Source of the DNA: Planctomycetaceae bacterium
GTDB lineage: Bacteria > Planctomycetota > Planctomycetia > Pirellulales > UBA1268
Direction: 5' to 3'
Length of the DNA stretch: 13,762 bases
NCBI GenBank assembly: GCA_947453125.1
Contig: CANGGC010000019.1
Coordinates: forward strand, 1 to 13,762
Part shown: positions 10,801 to 13,762 of the stretch, piece by piece
Layout of the letters: every line of letters begins with the position of its first letter
Numbering within the stretch: position 1 is the stretch's first letter
The notes under the pieces: generated by a model
Databases searched by the model: none
Told to the model about the DNA's origin: nothing
The model's input: the letters and a program-made list of their open reading frames with translations, nothing else
Position numbers and translations under genes: made by a program

Positions 10801-13762
10801 TCAGGGCTTGGCCGGGGCGGGGGAGGGCTCGAGGGTGTGGGCGAGTTTGCCGTCGGCCACCGTCCAGATCCGCAGCTTGCCATCCTGGCACCCGGCGGCG
10901 AGCCACGTCGGCCCGGCCGCCACCGCCTGCACGAAGTCGGCGGCCCCGGGGAACTCGCGGACGGTGCCACCGTTGCCGGCGTTGTAGATCCGCACCGTCG
11001 GGTCGCCGGAGCAGGCGATCACTTCCTCACCCGGAGCGATGAACTTCACTGCCGTGACTTCCTTCTTGAGCCCGGCGATCGTCCGCTGCTGCTCGCCGGT
11101 GACGACGTCCCACACCTTGATCGCGTTGTCGGCCCCGGCGCTCGAAAGCCGGCGGCCGTTGGCCTGCCAGGCGACCCCGAGGACATGCCCGGTGTGCCCC
11201 TCGAAGCTCTTGACGTGCTTGCCGTCGGCAACACTGTGAACCTTCACAAAGCGGTCGGTCGCCCCCGAGGCGAGGAACTGCCCGTCCCGCGAGAACTCGA
11301 GCGCGGTGACGGCGTCGGAGTGCGGCGCGGCAAACTCGCGGACGAGCGCCCCGTCGGCCACATTCCAGAGTTTGATCTCGCCGGAGCGGCTGGCGCGGCC
11401 ACTGCCGGTGGCGAGGGTCTTGCCATCGGGGGAGAAGGCGAGTGCCGTGACGCCGTCGATCGGCGGCACGCCCGGCTCATCGTCGCTCGCCGGCGGCGTC
11501 AGTTCCCCGCCGATCGTACGGGCGAGCGTCCACCGCGGGGCCACCTGCCAGATCCCGGCCGCGGCCGCACCGCCGCCGATGAGGGCCCGGCCGTTGTCGA
11601 GGAATGCCACGAGCGCCTTCGATTCGCCAGCGCCGCCGTCCCAGGTATCCCGCGGGATCGCGTCCTGGCCGCCATGGAGCGAGCAGACCCCATCGGCCCC
11701 GGCACAGAGGATCCAGTTGCCATCGGGGGAGAAAGCGACCGCAGCGGCCGGCTTCTCCGAGGCGGTCTTTTGCTCGGCCAATGCCTGACGGGCCGCTTCG
11801 CTGGCGACCGCGTCGGTCTCTGACTTCGACGTCTCTTCCTTCCGCTTGGGAAGGTCTTCGTTCGAACGCGTCACCTGTGCCTGGGCAAACTCGACCGCCC
11901 GCTTGGCGCTCGTGGCGGCCGTCTCGGCCCCCTTGCGGGCATCCTCGGCGGCGGTGGAGGCCTTCTTCATCTCCTCCATCTTCTTCGTTGCCTCGTCGGC
12001 CTTCGCCTTGGCACGCTCGATCTGCTGGGCGGCCTGGGCGACAGCCTGATCGGCGGCGGCACGGGCGGCGGCGGCAGCGGCGGCGGCGGCCTCGAAGCTC
12101 TTGAGCGCCTCGGCGGCGGCAGCGTCTCCGGCGCTCGACGCTGCGACCAGCGCGAAGGCGTCTCTCCCGGCGACCGTCCCCTCCATCGCTGCCACGACAG
12201 CGGCCGCGGCCTTTGTCGCCGCCTCGTGGGCGGTGGTCGATTGGGCGAGTGCCGTGCCGGCCGTCTGGGCCAGTGTCGCAGCCTCGTCCGCGGCGGCCAG
12301 CGCCGTCTTCGCCACCTCGGCCTTCTCACCGAGCGTCTTGTCGGCGGCGGCGAGCTTCTCGTTCGACTGCGTCATCTCCGTGTTGGCCGCCTCGATCGCC
12401 TTCTCGGCGGCGGTCACCAGGGCCTTGCCGTATTCGACGTCCTGCTTGCGGACGGCCGAATCGATCTCGGCCAGCCGCAGCCTCTCGGCGATCCGCACGT
12501 CCCCCTTCCACTCGGCGACCATCGCCCCGTCGGCGACGTTCCAAAGCTTGACGCCCGGCACCGTGCCGACGGTCGTCAGCCGCGAGCCATCGGGCTTGAG
12601 CGCCATGCCACCCAGGGCGCCACCATGAGCGAATTGGCGAACGACGGCTGCCCCCTCGATATTCCAGAGGCGGACCGTCCCGTCGGCGCCACCGGCGAGG
12701 AGGTGGCCGGGGAGGGTGGGGCTGTCAGCGAGCGCCGCCACCGGACCGGCGCCGGCGTTCAATTCCTTGAGCGGCTTCGGCGCCGCCGCGACCGGATCGA
12801 CCGGCGGGGCGGGAAGGGGGAGGGCAAACGTGCGGACGACGCCGTCGGCTTCCGCCACGGCCAGTTGCGCCCCACCTGCGGTCACGGCCAGGGCACGGAT
12901 CCCGGCCGGCCGCATGAATCGCCCCGTCACGTTCCCATCGGCGGCATTCGTTGCCACGATGCTGCCATCGGCGCCGGCCGAGTAAACGGTGGCTCCGTCG
13001 GCCGTAAGGGTCACCGCGGCGACGGCGGTGGTGTGGGCCTTGAACGCCCGGCGGAGGGCGCCGGTCGAGGCATCGATGAGGATCACGGCGCCGTCGGGAC
13101 GGCCGCCGGCGGCGCTCCCGGCCGCAGAGGCCAAGGCAGTCATCCCGGCCGTCTCAGCCACCTCCGCGAGGCGCGTGGCCCGCGACCGCTCCCAGAGCTT
13201 GACGGTACGGAACGAGGCCGAGGCGAGCAGGTCGTCGGTGGGGGAGATCGCCAGCGACAGGATCGTGTCGCGATGGGCGCTGTCGGCGGCAGCCGGGGCG
13301 TCGGCCGTGGCCGGGTCGACAAGCGCCCCGAGGAGGGCGCCGGTGCTGTTGTCGTAGACGCTCAATCGCCCACCGCGGGCGGCGGCGGTGACGCGGCCAT
13401 CATTGCTCGTCGCCACGGCGAGCACGCCGCCGGTGCCGGCGGGGATCGGCCGCCAATGGATCGGCTTCTTCGCGATCGCCGGGCCGGCGGCGGCCCCTTC
13501 GTTGATCCAACGCTCGAGGAGCCCGAGTTGTACGGGGCTCATCGCCTGAGCGCCGACCTTGTTCTCCGGCGGAGGCATGAAGTCCTCCTGGAGGTGGGAG
13601 GAGCGGAGGAAGACGGGGCTTTCCGCCGCCTTGCCGGCGATCACGCCCGGCCCGGAATCGCCGCCGGTGAGGATCGCCTTGAGGGAGTCGAGGATCAGTC
13701 CCCCCTCGTGGATTTTCGCGTTGTGGCAGGCGGTGCAGTTGGCGGAGAGCATCGGAAGGATC
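10801..13762 (-). CDS. PSCyt1 cytochrome c / WD40 / coiled-coil / WD40 protein, 5' end missing
   Basis: The frame stays open to the window edge. The ATG at 13752 is internal: codons before it read I-L-P, matching the PIL-xx-CxxCH pattern of planctomycete cytochrome c (PSCyt1). Numbered from that Met, 983 residues are present. Residues 1-90 are PSCyt1: CTACH (6-10) binds heme c, GGLILDS (17-23) and GGDSGPGVIAG (30-40) are family motifs, MPPPENK (59-65) may give the distal Met, and LLERWINEGA (78-87) ends it. Residues about 105-415 form WD40-like repeats (TVKLWERS, TVRLWNIEG, VKLWNVADG). Residues about 420-665 are a long Ala/Glu/Lys-rich coiled coil with a nine-Ala run (555-563). Residues about 666-975 are a second WD40 set (IKLWNVADG, IKVWDVVTG, LRIWTVADG). 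Probably exported; the signal lies outside the window. It may be an envelope redox scaffold. Confidence 0.9.
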   Translation of the reverse strand, partial: ILPMLSANCTACHNAKIHEGGLILDSLKAILTGGDSGPGVIAGKAAESPVFLRSSHLQEDFMPPPENKVGAQAMSPVQLGLLERWINEGAAAGPAIAKKPIHWRPIPAGTGGVLAVATSNDGRVTAAARGGRLSVYDNSTGALLGALVDPATADAPAAADSAHRDTILSLAISPTDDLLASASFRTVKLWERSRATRLAEVAETAGMTALASAAGSAAGGRPDGAVILIDASTGALRRAFKAHTTAVAAVTLTADGATVYSAGADGSIVATNAADGNVTGRFMRPAGIRALAVTAGGAQLAVAEADGVVRTFALPLPAPPVDPVAAAPKPLKELNAGAGPVAALADSPTLPGHLLAGGADGTVRLWNIEGAAVVRQFAHGGALGGMALKPDGSRLTTVGTVPGVKLWNVADGAMVAEWKGDVRIAERLRLAEIDSAVRKQDVEYGKALVTAAEKAIEAANTEMTQSNEKLAAADKTLGEKAEVAKTALAAADEAATLAQTAGTALAQSTTAHEAATKAAAAVVAAMEGTVAGRDAFALVAASSAGDAAAAEALKSFEAAAAAAAAARAAADQAVAQAAQQIERAKAKADEATKKMEEMKKASTAAEDARKGAETAATSAKRAVEFAQAQVTRSNEDLPKRKEETSKSETDAVASEAARQALAEQKTASEKPAAAVAFSPDGNWILCAGADGVCSLHGGQDAIPRDTWDGGAGESKALVAFLDNGRALIGGGAAAAGIWQVAPRWTLARTIGGELTPPASDDEPGVPPIDGVTALAFSPDGKTLATGSGRASRSGEIKLWNVADGALVREFAAPHSDAVTALEFSRDGQFLASGATDRFVKVHSVADGKHVKSFEGHTGHVLGVAWQANGRRLSSAGADNAIKVWDVVTGEQQRTIAGLKKEVTAVKFIAPGEEVIACSGDPTVRIYNAGNGGTVREFPGAADFVQAVAAGPTWLAAGCQDGKLRIWTVADGKLAHTLEPSPAPAKP

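Noticed and set aside
10777..11823. Plus-strand open frame (348 codons) opposite the WD40 cytochrome gene
   Set aside because: It is antisense to clear WD40 repeats and is a composition artefact.
11930..12480. GC-rich repetitive DNA (many GGC units), considered as a satellite or CRISPR-like repeat
   Set aside because: It is the coding sequence of the Ala/Glu/Lys-rich coiled coil; there is no regular repeat-spacer unit and the frame is intact.

Overview
The window looks like a high-GC chromosomal segment from a planctomycete (Planctomycetota, probably Planctomycetia; the order cannot be fixed by eye). The case rests on gene families that are strongly enriched in that phylum: three Tat-exported DUF1501 proteins with the typical FCD-x-x-SRR leader, the end of a DUF1552 (HXXSHH) protein, a planctomycete-type cytochrome c (PSCyt1) fused to WD40 propellers, and a secreted FG-GAP/VCBS protein. 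No tRNA, rRNA, CRISPR array or insertion sequence was seen.

Layout. Positions 1-373 (+) hold the 3' end of a DUF1552 gene. It is followed closely on the same strand by an exported protein of unknown function (413-1843) and a Tat-exported TIM-barrel sugar isomerase/epimerase-like protein (1898-2866). A hairpin terminator candidate (2882-2911) separates this rightward group from a leftward group. In transcription order that group is DUF1501-B (7682-6333), DUF1501-A (6263-4917), an FG-GAP repeat protein (4870-3671), then a VapB-like antitoxin (3612-3367) and a VapC-like PIN toxin (3370-2930) that overlap by 4 bases. The toxin-antitoxin pair has its own pair of palindromes at the vapB start. A 312-bp divergent intergenic region (7683-7994) carries two adjacent hairpins and a G-quadruplex-type G-run cluster. 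From it a third DUF1501 gene (7995-9353) runs rightward, followed by a class II Fic protein with a C-terminal winged-helix-like domain (9511-10722). The Fic promoter region is dense with repeats and palindromes. Converging on it from the right edge is a very large gene (10801 to beyond 13762, leftward): PSCyt1 heme domain, WD40 propeller, about 240 residues of Ala/Glu/Lys-rich coiled coil, and a second WD40 region.

How it fits together. Most products carry export signals (Tat or Sec) and belong to families that planctomycetes keep in clusters with cytochrome c and alkaline-phosphatase-like proteins. Their biochemistry is largely unknown; a cell-envelope role in breaking down organic polymers is a reasonable inference, not shown here. 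Two small regulatory modules, VapBC and Fic-wHTH, sit between these envelope genes, each with palindromes placed where an autoregulator would bind. The most unusual items are the Fic control region, the G-rich divergent intergenic region, the propeller/coiled-coil/propeller cytochrome, and the unassigned 476-aa exported protein.
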